From Cenococcum geophilum 1.58 (taxonomy: Eukaryota > Ascomycota > Dothideomycetes > Gloniales > Gloniaceae), in NCBI GenBank assembly GCA_001692895.1, contig KV748243.1, positions 875,248-939,247 of the forward strand: 64,000 bases of DNA, in the 5' to 3' direction. Of the stretch, positions 44,683 through 54,964 are shown in pieces. A program made the translations under genes and the position numbers. Every line of letters starts with the position of its first letter. The first letter of the stretch is position 1. Below the pieces are notes generated by a model, which was not told the origin of the DNA, made no database searches, and saw only the letters and a program-made list of their open reading frames with translations.

Positions 44683-46407
44683 ACACACGCGTGTAAAGGG
44701 AAATCCTACACACAGAACAGCCCCAATTCGTCCTTAGTGGCCTTAAACAGCGCTTCCAGCCTCTACTGTCTTCTCTTAACTTTATTATAGTATTAACAGA
44801 TAGATCTGCCAGTGGCTTTTAAGCGCTATAGTATAGTATAGCTGTTATACGCCTTGCTTCTAAATAGGCCAAGCAATAGACTTATTTTTGCTACAGCTTT
44901 TTATACTTATACTCCTTAACCAGACGCCATACTATTTCCATTATCCCCCTTTTTTTTAGTAAAGCTAGTAGCTAGCAATTATAAATTAAGGTATGGAAAA
45001 GGGCATCTCTAAGGTCTTAATGGAATTATAAATAGGACTATTATTGTAGGGCTCGGGCGCTTAAGGTAGATTTATAGGAGGAGAGCTAATAGCTATTACC
45101 TATAATTATATCCAATAAGAAACTAAATAATAGCTTCCACGTCTTCCTATAAATTCTCTCTATATTATAGTAAGACCTAAGCTAATCCGTAACGTTAACG
45201 CCGTATATCTATAGGTTATACTCGTTTATAAAGTCTAGTATATCTAATTCCTTCCTAGTATTGCTGCCAAACATCTTAATAGTCTACTTATAGCCTATAG
45301 CGGTTATAAAGGGTCGTTTTTAAAGCTTTATAATATATATAACGTCAGCGTAGTAAAGATATAGTATTAATAGGTTAATATACTATTATAAATTATAGAT
45401 AGGAATAGAATAATATTCGTTCTTCTAGGTAAACTCCATTACTTTATAACTCTTAGATAACTCCCTATAGAGCGTACCCTAAGGAATCTAGGTAGAATAA
45501 ATTAGTTTAAGGCCAGAGAGCAATATTAAGAATCTCTCTATAGGCACCTTCTTTTTACCCACTATTGTTAACTTAATATTAACCTCCTTATTGCCTATCT
45601 CTTCCCGCTTTATACGTGTAGTTCTAACTATACCTACTACCCCAATACCTAAGCTACGAAGCAGCTTAAAGAGCTTAACGCTGCTAAAGAGATTATTAAG
45701 CTAGACGACGTGCTTACCGGCCGAATAAAGTTACTTATTAGTAATAGGATAGCGCTATATAAGAAGGTTTAGGATAATAGCTTAAGTCTTTATAAAGCCT
45801 TTATTAAAAAAGGCCGTATTAAGGTTAACGGGGCCCTTCTTATTACCTTTAGCGTGCTATAGCTAGTTAAAAATATAGCCCTAATTTGCTAGGACCTAGA
45901 TCTTAAAGCCCTTAGGTATAAGCTTTATTAGTATATTTATAATCTTTAGCACCCATCCTATAAAGCGCTAAATAGTCTTATTAATAGCTAGGTGTGGGCC
46001 TAGGTTCTAGTATATACAATAAAGGTACTTATAGGTACTTAAAGAGCTTATCTACGCGGTTAAATATTATATAGAAGCTATCCTCTAGTATAGGACTACA
46101 ATAAATATAGCGCTTAAGCTGCTTAAACCGGTTCTTTAATATATACTCAGTTACTTTATAAATAGTGCCCTTTTTAATAGGCCCTCAATAGTCCTCTATA
46201 GCTAGCTCTATTGTAATTCCTATATAAATTACAACTCTAAAGTAGGCGTAGAGCTCCTACCTATACGTAGGTTTCTATAGCCTTATTTTACCCTTTAAGG
46301 CTTCCTCTTCTAATATAAAATGCGCCTTTATATATATATTTATCTAGCTAACCATCTTATCTAGTATTTTATTTATAAAAAACAGGCGGAATAAGGCTAG
46401 AGGATTG

Positions 46408-46623
46408 TGTCAGGTAAAACCTAAGTATATAGTTATATAGCTGCGAGGCACAGGCGACTCGCATGCGACTCGCCTATGAGGCACGTGCCCTGCACGTGCC
46501 TAGGGAAACCCCTTCCTTACCTCACACCTCAGACTCCTCCTTTTCCCTTAAGGATTCGTCTCTATCTATACAATATACCTATTGTTCTATCATTAGACTC
46601 CCTATCCACATCCTCACCTCACA
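46408..46623 (+). repeat. 5' LTR (216 bp)
   Basis: Begins TGTCAGGTAAAACC and ends CCTCACA. Nearly identical to the right LTR, with differences mainly C/T. Confidence 0.88.
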
Positions 46624-46681
46624 TTCAAATCCTTACCAATCCCTTTAGGAGGATAGCCGGTTCAATTTTCTACGATCCACG

Positions 46682-47818
46682 ATGCCTCCGAAGACAAGAT
46701 CGACGCCTACACTCGACGGCGACACGCTAGCAACACGACTGCAGAACGCCTCAGGATCTAGTGCTAGAAGCACATCAGCAGAATCTACGCGACCTTCCGA
46801 ATCTCAAGACGATCAGATATCTATGAACGCTAGAGACCAGTTCGACTTATATACCTGGGCTCAACAGGAGCTTAGCAAGGTTACTAGCGTCCTACCAAAT
46901 ACCGCTAACCTAAAGGAGCTAGATGAGCTGGCCAAGAAAATAGCCAACTTACGGAGCATTATCGATTCAACGAAGCCCTCCCGTCGTCTCTCTAGCGAAG
47001 AGCATAAGTCGCGCAGCAAACGCATACGACGAACGAATCTCGACGCCCTGGTCAAGAAGTCACCACCTAACATTAGTAGCACTACTCAACAGAAGTTCGA
47101 CCGGTGGATTGCTGTAATTAAGAATCGATTCGAGATCTACGACGCTAACTACGACTGCGAGTGACGTACGCGCTGGGCCATTAAAGGTCTTATAAAAGAG
47201 AAGACAGTCGCCTAACTAATGCATTGCCGTTTAGGCGCCAAAGATAAAGATCCTCTACTATGGGACGAACTTAAGACTATAGTCCAAGACCAGATTAAGA
47301 ACCCTACAGTAAGACGCTTTAAAAATGCTACTGCGTACTATACGACTGTAATAAAGGAGAACCAGAAGTTTAATACCTTCTTAGCCTATATATATAGCTT
47401 AAAGGACCTCTTCTTATATACCCCTTTTATCGACCCTAATTAAGAGGTAGACTTTTGGTTCTCGCGCCTCCCAACCTACCTATAAGCAGAGCTCTTCCGC
47501 TAGAACTTCGCTATACGGGTAAGAACCACTAAAGACCTCTTCGCAGAAATCCGCCGTATAGAGTAACTACTCCACACCACAAAGCTCGCGGAAGACCGCG
47601 TAGCCGGCAGCGGCAGATCCTCGCGTTTAAAGCGCGGTCGTAGCATAGGCTCCACAGGGTTAGGTTCAGAGGACGGAACCCTAGGAAGGCGACGCTTTCC
47701 CAACCAAGCTCCAGGGGAGACTACTCAACAGCCAGATGGCTCAGAGGATCCTCCAGACGCCGGTAATACGCCTGCGCATCGCAAGACGAACACAGGTAGT
47801 AACCGTAAAGAACACTAG
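46682..47818 (+). pseudogene. Gag-like gene with RIP-type stops
   Basis: One frame of 378 codons plus terminator begins MPPKTRSTPTLDGDTLATRL. It is open for 160 codons, then broken by a TGA (47162, where the relative at 60355 has CGA) and a handful of TAA/TAG codons that each differ by one C-to-T change from CAA or CAG. Recognisable segments include SVLPNTANLKELDELAKKIA, LWDELKTIVQDQIKNP, FNTFLAYIYSLKDLF and a basic Ser/Gly-rich tail. No CCHC knuckle is seen. The homologous frame in the 60077 element supports its identity as the retrotransposon's first gene, so gag is the best name. Confidence 0.75.
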
Positions 47819-48015
47819 CGGTAAACCGCTATAAATAATGCCTAACTATTAGGTAGCAGGTCCGTCTGTGACCGAGGTCCTTTAACTAGGGTCCTTTAAC
47901 CGGGGTCTATAACCTACTAGTGACCCGCTAGTGACCTACTAGTAGTAACCTATACTAACAGCTTATATATTGTTCTACGCAGAGTATCTAGCAAGTGTGC
48001 CAGATACTATGTAAG

Positions 48016-48276
48016 ACTAGGATAACGCATACCCTAAACGCACGTCGTGCGCAGGACATCGCGACCCGACGTCAGATGCCAAGACTAGGATACCGCATAC
48101 CCTGAACGCACGTCGTGCGCAGGACATCGCGACCCAACGTCAGATGCCAAGACCAGGATACCGCATACCCTGAACGCACATTGTGTGCAGGACATCGCGA
48201 CCCAACGTCAGATTCGGATACCGCATACCCCTGAACGCACACCTTGCGCAGGCGCATCGCGACCCGACGCCATATG
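48016..48276. repeat. 68-bp tandem repeat, about 4 copies
   Basis: Units start at about 48021, 48089, 48157 and 48217 (the last spacing is 60 bp after a small deletion). Each holds a near-palindrome around acgcacgtcgtgcgc. The array is present in the deleted element but has no counterpart at the same place in the 60077 relative. Confidence 0.85.
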
Positions 48277-49061
48277 GGGAGAAAAGGAACGCATTGTGGT
48301 ACATGTTGCGATGGATACGCCCCAGGGCGAAGTCCGCCTACGTGCTTAATACGACAATAGGTGCCAAATCAACCCTCAACGCTATATAAAAGTTGCGGGT
48401 TATAGACCTTGTGGGCGGTCCTGGTGCTACTACACCAACACCCTAGCGCTGGCGGACCAGAGCGTCCTGCCATTCTCACTAAGACTTCAACCGGCCTAAT
48501 GGCGCTAGACCCTTTGGCCCAGGCAACGGTCCCCCGCGACGACCCTACGAGTCACCTCGCTGGTACTGGCTTTGCGCAGAGCCTCGTGCCACGGCAAGTA
48601 GTAGTAGTAGCTACCTTAGCCGAAACGGCTCACGGAACACCCCCGAGCTAGTCCATCTGTGGAGTATAAGGGACGCCTTCACACGCTCCACACGCGACTA
48701 CCTAGGGGCGAGCTCCTGCTAGCAACACTCAAAGACTCCTAAGGCATAATAAGGTCTAGCCTTACCAAGGACCTCCGTAAATACCTAGGTACTGCGATAC
48801 CTGCTAACGCTCAAATCGCGCCGCCATACACCTTATGGTGAGCTGCAGCCCCTAAGGCCCCCACACGAGCCTAGCGGTATTACTTACTTAACTGTTACGG
48901 ATCTCCCTAAGGCCAAGACACCTCCTTGTCCTTATAGACCGTTTCATAAAACTAGTATACTACTACTCAGCCCCGCAGCTAAAGCGTAAGCGAAAAGCAA
49001 GCGCTGCTGCTAAAACACAACTTATACACCATTCTACGCATATACTATGCAGAGAACGCGC

Positions 49062-49412
49062 AAGGCTAAAGCAAGGGTCAGCGGCGGGTTTAACGGGCAT
49101 ACAGCCCTACTATTCTAACCTGGCTACATGCAAGTAACCTATAACCTACCCGCGAAGTATATACGGCGCTACGCCGGTATAGCGTAAGGCTAAAGCAAGG
49201 GTCAGCGGCGGGTTTAACGGGCATACAGCCCTACTATTCTAACCTGGCTACATGCAAGTAACCTATAACCTACCCGCGAAGTATATACGGCGCTACGCCG
49301 GTATAGCGTAAGGCTAAAGCAAGGGTCAGCGGCGGGTTTAACTGGCATATAGCCTTACCGTCCATAAATCTGGCTGTATGCGAATAACCTATGACCTACC
49401 CGCGAGGTACCA
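49062..49412. repeat. 124-bp tandem repeat, almost 3 copies
   Basis: Units start at 49062, 49186 and 49310. The first two are nearly identical and the third is diverged and truncated. It lies in the 3' non-coding part of the deleted LTR element. Confidence 0.9.
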
Positions 49413-49782
49413 GCGACCTGCCTACGCAAGCAAGCTTTTGGAATATTTCTTATCTACTAAATTCGGGCGACAGCATTGAGCTACTGGCTCTACCTGTCAA
49501 ATGGACTAATTAGGATTTTCCATACCGGGCATGCAAAATCGCTATTGGCTTAGTGAAATGCAGGGAAGTCTTAGCAAGCCAAATCTAACCAATCAGACAA
49601 CTTCGACCAACGGTCAAAGTTCCTTAACATCTTCGCGCCGCAAGTGTACCACCTGTCTCTCTATGCGCAAAATTAGGACGCTCTTTCCCTTCCAATTTTT
49701 TCCTTATTAAGGTTTTATAGGGTTTTATCGAGGCCTGAGCATATAAAGGATCGGGGACAACCCTTTTTAAAGGGGGGGGCAT

Positions 49783-49998
49783 TGTCAGGTAAAACCTGAG
49801 TATATAGTTATATAGCTGCGAGGCACAGGCGACTCGCATACGACTCGCCTATGAGGCACGTGCAGGGCACGTGCCTAGGGAAACCCCTTCCTTACCTCGC
49901 ACCTCAGACTCCTCCTTTTCCCTTAAGGATTCGTCTCTATCTATACAATATACCTATTGTTCTATCATTGGACTCCCTATCCACATCCTCACCTTATA
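49783..49998 (+). repeat. 3' LTR (216 bp)
   Basis: Begins TGTCAGG and ends CTTATA, which is CTCACA after two C-to-T changes. Followed by gattg. Confidence 0.88.
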
Positions 49999-50306
49999 GA
50001 TTGCCATAATTAGTACCTTAAGGGATAGCGCCTTCTCCTAGGTCCTAGTAGTTGTCTATTTAAAAGGGAGTAAACGGTAGTACAGCCTATAGCTCTAGCG
50101 GTAGCTATTTCAATTTTTTAGTGCGAGGATCTTTCCACTCCACGTAGTCAATGTTATTAGATATGCGCGGCATTGTATGGCATTAAAATGGACAAAAATC
50201 GCAGCTTATTTAGTCTATTTATATACTCTATTAATGCCTCGCGTATAGCTTACGGTGCTCGTATACGGTGCAGCTTAGCATTACACCTCAGCGGGTTAAG
50301 GGATAG

Positions 50307-50754
50307 TAGGTATAGTTCGGACAGGTCCTTAGCGGCCTTGCTGTCGCTACCAAGGCTTACCTTACCAAGACGCTAACCGCTTTTGGCAGGACCTTTATTA
50401 GAAGGTCTAGTACACGGTTCGGATTTTTATTAGTCCCGTACGGGGTAATTGGGCCTATATACACCTACTTTAAGCCAAATTATTTTAACTTCTATAGCTC
50501 CCTAAGCTATTCCTAATGGCCAGAATTACCAAATTAAACCTGGCGAAGAAGACTACGTTACCCAATTTGCCCGATTCTAATTCGTTGTCTTATCGTCACG
50601 CCCGACGCCCCTAAGTCGTAGCAGTCGCACCTCTCCTACAACCACCGCCGCCCTCTTCCTACTGCAGCCAGAGTACCCAAACCGACGAGCTAGCTTTAAA
50701 TAATACTTACGGACTACTAGTAGGTATATATTTGCCTTGTAGAAGGGGGTAAGC
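50307..50754. other. Flank between PiggyBac-like end and minisatellite; no gene seen
   Basis: Mixed composition. The block 50570-50700 is relatively GC-rich. A minus-strand frame here merges with the minisatellite and is not convincing as a gene. Confidence 0.35.
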
Positions 50755-51075
50755 TTTATATAGAGCTTTGGTAGAGCCTTATGCGGAGCTTTGTGCAGAG
50801 CTTCGTGCAGAGCTCCGTACAGAGCTTCGTGTAGAGCTCCGTGCAGAGCTTCGTGTAGAGCTTCATGTAGAGCCTCGAGTAGAGCCTTAAGCAGAGCCTT
50901 AAGCAGAGCTTCGTATAGAGCCTCGAGTAGAGCTTTAAGCAGAGCTTCGAGCGGAGCCTCGAGTAGAGCTTCGTGTAGAGCTTCGAGCAGAGCCTTAAGC
51001 AGAGCTTTAAGCAGAGCTTTATACAGAGCTTTAAGTAAAGCCTTATATAGAACTTTATATAAATACATAGGCGTA
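50755..51075. repeat. Diverged copy of the 12-bp minisatellite, reverse orientation
   Basis: Units of agagcttcgtgc type are the reverse complement of the unit in the 4560-5175 array, with many C/T changes (tatatag, ttaagc). The inverted repeats of the 4160-5852 transposon were not found around it. Confidence 0.8.
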
Positions 51076-51164
51076 TAGATATATATTTTTATACTAGTAA
51101 TTAATTAGAGAGTTTATAGAAATAATTATATAGGAAATTATATAGATATCTATTAATTTATTTA

Positions 51165-54100
51165 TAGTAAGGCTAATAATACTATACGCTCTTAGATTTA
51201 GGGCCTAGGACTAGATAATAAGGTATTAGTAAAAAGCTCTTTAGCGCTACTAGCTAAGCTATAAACTAGTAGTAGTTCTACTACTAGACTTATATACTAA
51301 TATAACTACTATATAGAGAATAGTTATAGTATAAGGCTACTTAGTAGAATAATATATATACTAAATACTAAAACTTATATAAAGAACGAGATATATATAA
51401 GGAGCAAGGGCCCCTTAAAGGGGCGATATACCTAAGTATACTAGCTAGAAAGCCTCTACCTATAGGTAGTAGAAAGAGAAAAGAAAATATAAAAATTACT
51501 AGCTTACTAAATAAAGACCTAGCGCCGTACTAATAGAGTATTACTATAGTAATAGAGGATAAGAGGCTATTAGTATAGATAGAGATCTACTATACTTATT
51601 ATAGGATAGGTAGACCTTAAATAAAAGCAATAATAGAAGGAGGTAGTAAAAATATATAACGTAGCTATATAGAATATCCTATAGTTAATACTAATACTCT
51701 CTTTTTTATTTTTATATCCGTTATATTATACTACGTATAATACTGCGCATGCAGCCTCTAGGCTATGGCGCTATAGTTCTATATACATGAATCCTTTCTA
51801 GGCAGCTTAATATGTACTAGTAGCTATGTCCTAATAGTTTATAAACCCCTAAGGGTTTATAGCTCCTTAGTAAGATACTAAGTTGCTACAACTACTAGGG
51901 AATGAGAAAACTGTAGGAAAAAACTATAGGAAATCCTAACACCTGTCCCTGTCCTTTTGCAATTTATTTCTTTTNTTTTNCTCTNTATTATCTTTTCCAA
52001 GAGCCTAGTAGGAGTTACCCCCTTCTAGAATCCTATCTGTTTTATTCATGTACTAGTTTAGCTGCTTTAAGATTCTCGCAGTCTTTACTATTAGCAAAGT
52101 GTTCTTCCTTACAATTAATGCAAAGAGGGGTAGTATGCTTGCAAGGCCTGCCTGATATTAAACAGGTAGGACAGTAGTGGTCTTTAGATAAATGTGCAGC
52201 CGCACAGAATCTATAGGCTTTAGTAGAGCATCTATCTCCTATATGGCCAAATTTTTGGCAGCTAGTGCACTGCGTAGTAGGAGAGACTTCGAGGTATTTT
52301 ACTACCTTAGTAGCTGTACCTGCGATTGAGATCTCTTTTTGCTTAAGGATTTCTTGTCTTTTTTCCTCGTTCTCTCTATAGAAAAACTATAGAGCCAAAT
52401 CTAGTCTGCGGATCGTGTCTTTTTACACTAGATAAGATCCATCTAGGTAGTCCTTGTATCTTTATAGGATTAAAGGTCTCAATTTCTTCTTTTAGAAGCT
52501 TAGAGCCCCCTCTCCTAGAAAAGGTAGGGTGGGAACCCCATGGGCTATGATTTAAACCCAGGGTTCTAGTTTTTGTTCTCTTTAAAAGGTAAAGCAGTTA
52601 CGCCAGATATCCTTATATTTGACTAGGAAATCCGCATTATACTCTTCTGTAGTTATAAGGAGAATATTTTGTTTTCCTTTGGTTCTAGCTATAGACGCTA
52701 GTACTGGCTTTTCTACTTACAGTTTTGATGCAAATAGTTGATTGACTTTGTTTTGTATAGAGAAGGTATCTAGCGGTTGGTCCTTTTCGTCTGTAATTAG
52801 GACTAGCTTCCTTTCTTATAGCTGCTTTTCTTACTTCTAGTAGAAGTAGAACTCCTACTAGAAGGAGAAGGGTAGAAGGTGGTGGTGGTGATAATGATGA
52901 GGAGGGTAGGGAGGACGAAGAAGGGAGGTCCTTCTTTAGCCTCTCTGCGTAAGTTTCCTTAGTAGGAGCTACCTCCTTACGGAGAGCTCTTACTTCTTCT
53001 ACTAGTCCTCTTGGACATCTTTTGCCTTTTCTTTTCCTTGTATAAGGGGGTTTCTCCTGCTAGGATACTCCGTGTGTAGTCCTCTAGCTATTTAACTTGT
53101 TCTTTTTCTTCTTTTTCTTCTTCTTCTAGCCCTTTATAGGCCTGAGTTAGGCTTTCTAGAGCTTTTTGTAGGTGTTGTTTTGGAGAAAGGGGAGGGAAAG
53201 GTATGCTAGGTATACTATCCGTAGTAGTCNTTGGTTTTNTTATCTTTTTTNCAGGTTTTTNGTTTTGGTTTTCATTTTNAGNAGAAGACTGAGGATGTTC
53301 TCTTTTTTCTCCTGCCCTAAATAGGCCAGAAGAAGAAGAAGAGGGGAGAGAAAAAGTGAATATATNAGACTGATGATCACTTATTTCTAAAGGAGGTTTA
53401 TTTTTTGGCCTACTAGGCTTCGGCATTTTATAGGGGGGTTTCCTAGTTTTTACTATCCTTATACCCTTTCTCCTTACTAATCCTACTAGAAGATTTCTGG
53501 GGAGATTAGGCTAAGAGGTAGTAGAGAAACTAGCCCCTATTTTNTAGTTTTGGTATTNGTNGTNNTNGTAGTAGGTTTNGTNTTCCTGTCCGTGCCTNGC
53601 TTATAAGCTAGGGCCACCCTTANAGAAAATTTTCTGTTGGGAAAAGGAGGTAAAACGACAAATAAATCCACCTCTAGCTCGCTAGGCAGTAGGAATTAGG
53701 TCTTGAAAGTTAGAAAATCAATTGTTTTTGATGGTAAGATGGGTATGCGTGAGTTTTGGAGTGTGGCGCTACCTTTTAGTAAGGTTGCATGTGTGGTGAA
53801 GGTTCAATACTCTCTATATATAAGGGACTAATAAAGGTAGAATCTATAGCCGTCTTCCTACTTTAAATAAAGGTCTTAAGCCTAAATATATAGCTAGTAA
53901 GTATCTATATTCTAAATACTATACCTTAATATACTTATAGATAGCCTATTTAGTTAGTATACTATATACTACTTTTCTATAGCTATCCCTTAGTAAGGGA
54001 CTAGCTATTTACTAGTATAGATATAAATAATATTACTTATACTCTCTATAAGTAGGTATTATAGCACTAACGCGTAACTTAGATAGGGGGCTTAATTAGA

Positions 54101-54655
54101 GGTCGGCTAAAGGCTTAGCTCCCCTATATATATAAACCTGTTCTTTTTACTAGCTTCTCTTACTCCTTATTTTAATATCTAAGTCTATAAACTACTAATT
54201 GTATAGGCTTGCGCCGTTGCTTTATGCTATACTAGTGCCTTAATTAACTAAGTTGCCGTAATAGTAGGGACCTATAAGTGATAGTAAAATAGCTATAGAT
54301 TAAGGAGTCCTTTAGTAGTTTTAAATATTATATAAGATCTAATAGGAGGACACTAAAGGATATACCCCCTTTTAGCCCCTTAAAGACTAAATACCCCCGC
54401 CTAGCCATAAGTAATACGCTAGTAAATTACTAGATACCCCTATAAACCCCTCTTTAAATCTTTTAATATATTTAGGAAGTATAGTATATAAGGTAGACCT
54501 AAACATATAAAGATATATTAGCTAGATAAAAGTAGAACGCGTAGTACTATCTAAAAGGAAATACTTAGGGTTTTCCCTTTAAAAGACCTTTTTTTATATA
54601 GAAAGGTAATAGCCTATAAAGACCTAAATAGGGACTAAATTAGGCAATAAATAGA
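51165..54655 (+). mobile_element. LINE fragment (left copy, 5'-truncated), interrupted
   Basis: The pieces 51165-51701 and 53816-54655 together match, in reverse complement, the right-hand sequence 56170-54965 over about 1.2 kb. They are a second, 5'-truncated copy of the 3' part of the same non-LTR element, in opposite orientation. An unrelated 2.1-kb insertion separates the pieces. Fully RIP-degraded. Confidence 0.7.
51702..53805 (-). mobile_element. ORF1-only non-LTR retrotransposon insertion
   Basis: Flanked by aatactctct (51693-51702 and 53806-53815, a 9-10 bp target duplication). On the minus strand it ends in an A-rich tail (cggatataaaaataaaaaa). It carries a gag-type ORF1 with CCHC-like Cys/His knuckles at about 52290-52075 (CTSCQKFGHIGDRC, CPTCLISGRPCKH, CINCKEEHF). 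The upstream frame 53426-53088 reads MPKPSRPKNKPPLEIS and a Glu/Lys-rich coiled stretch. No endonuclease or RT follows, so it must rely on a partner LINE. Several Ns and single stops break the frame. The composition is less TA-rich than its surroundings, so the insertion is younger than the host LINE. Confidence 0.75.
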
Positions 54656-54964
54656 ATTAATAGAATTATTTATTTATATAAGTATTTATATAGGTAAAAG
54701 AAATATTTTATCCCTTACTCGAGTATAAGCTCTTTAGGCTTATAGCCCCCCTTACTCTCCTTATTAGTTTGTCTTTTCCCTTAAGGCTATACCTATACTC
54801 TTTACTATATTATCCTCTTCTATTAACTCCTTATAATCCTTACTTAGCTTACCTACTCCCTATTATATACTCTAGGTAATATACCTTATAATAAATATAT
54901 AAATATTTATAAAGAGCTTTAAAACTTTATATTAAGCTTTAAGCTAAAGTATATAATTATTACG
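54656..54964. other. Spacer between the two inverted LINE arms
   Basis: Unmatched TA-rich sequence at the centre of the inverted arrangement. It could be the 3' terminus of one copy. Confidence 0.4.

Larger units (their letters stand above)
46408..49998 (+). mobile_element. Internally deleted LTR retrotransposon (3,591 bp)
   Basis: LTRs of 216 bp (46408-46623 and 49783-49998) start TGTCAGG and are flanked by the duplication gattg (46403-46407 and 49999-50003). A purine tract (aaaggggggggca) lies immediately before the right LTR, as expected for second-strand priming. Inside are a nearly readable gag (46682-47818), tandem repeats, and a piece that still resembles the region after the integrase zinc finger (HTPYGELQPL near 48830). 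Compared with the longer relative at 60077, about 2.2 kb covering protease, RT and RNase H is missing near 48370. It is therefore non-autonomous. It sits inside the PiggyBac-like relic. Confidence 0.88.
36511..50303 (-). mobile_element. PiggyBac-like DDE transposon relic, split by two LTR elements
   Basis: The left end tcccttaacccgctg (36511-36525) and its reverse complement (50289-50303) are perfect 15-bp inverted repeats, each flanked by TA. Removing the two nested LTR elements (36703-44682 and 46408-49998, with one duplication copy each) leaves about 2.2 kb: 36511-36702, 44688-46407 and 50004-50303. That is the expected size for one DDE transposon. On the minus strand of the middle piece (about 45720-45500) a decayed frame reads NLFSSVKLFKLLRSLGIGVVG and VRTTRIKREEI, like the VDNLFTSxxLFxxLRxxGIGAxGTxRT region of PiggyBac-type transposases (DDE_Tnp_1_7). 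Stops are mostly TAG/TAA in RIP contexts. PiggyBac elements normally target TTAA. The TTAA here lies inside the repeat, so the exact boundary and superfamily need checking. Confidence 0.65.

Noticed and set aside
48016..49412. CRISPR-like array
   Set aside because: The repeats are contiguous tandem units without spacers, inside a fungal LTR element.
36515..50297. TTAA at both ends taken as a PiggyBac target duplication
   Set aside because: The related MITE has TTGA and TCAA at the equivalent places, so this tetranucleotide belongs to the inverted repeat, and TA outside it is the more likely duplication. I keep the superfamily call tentative.
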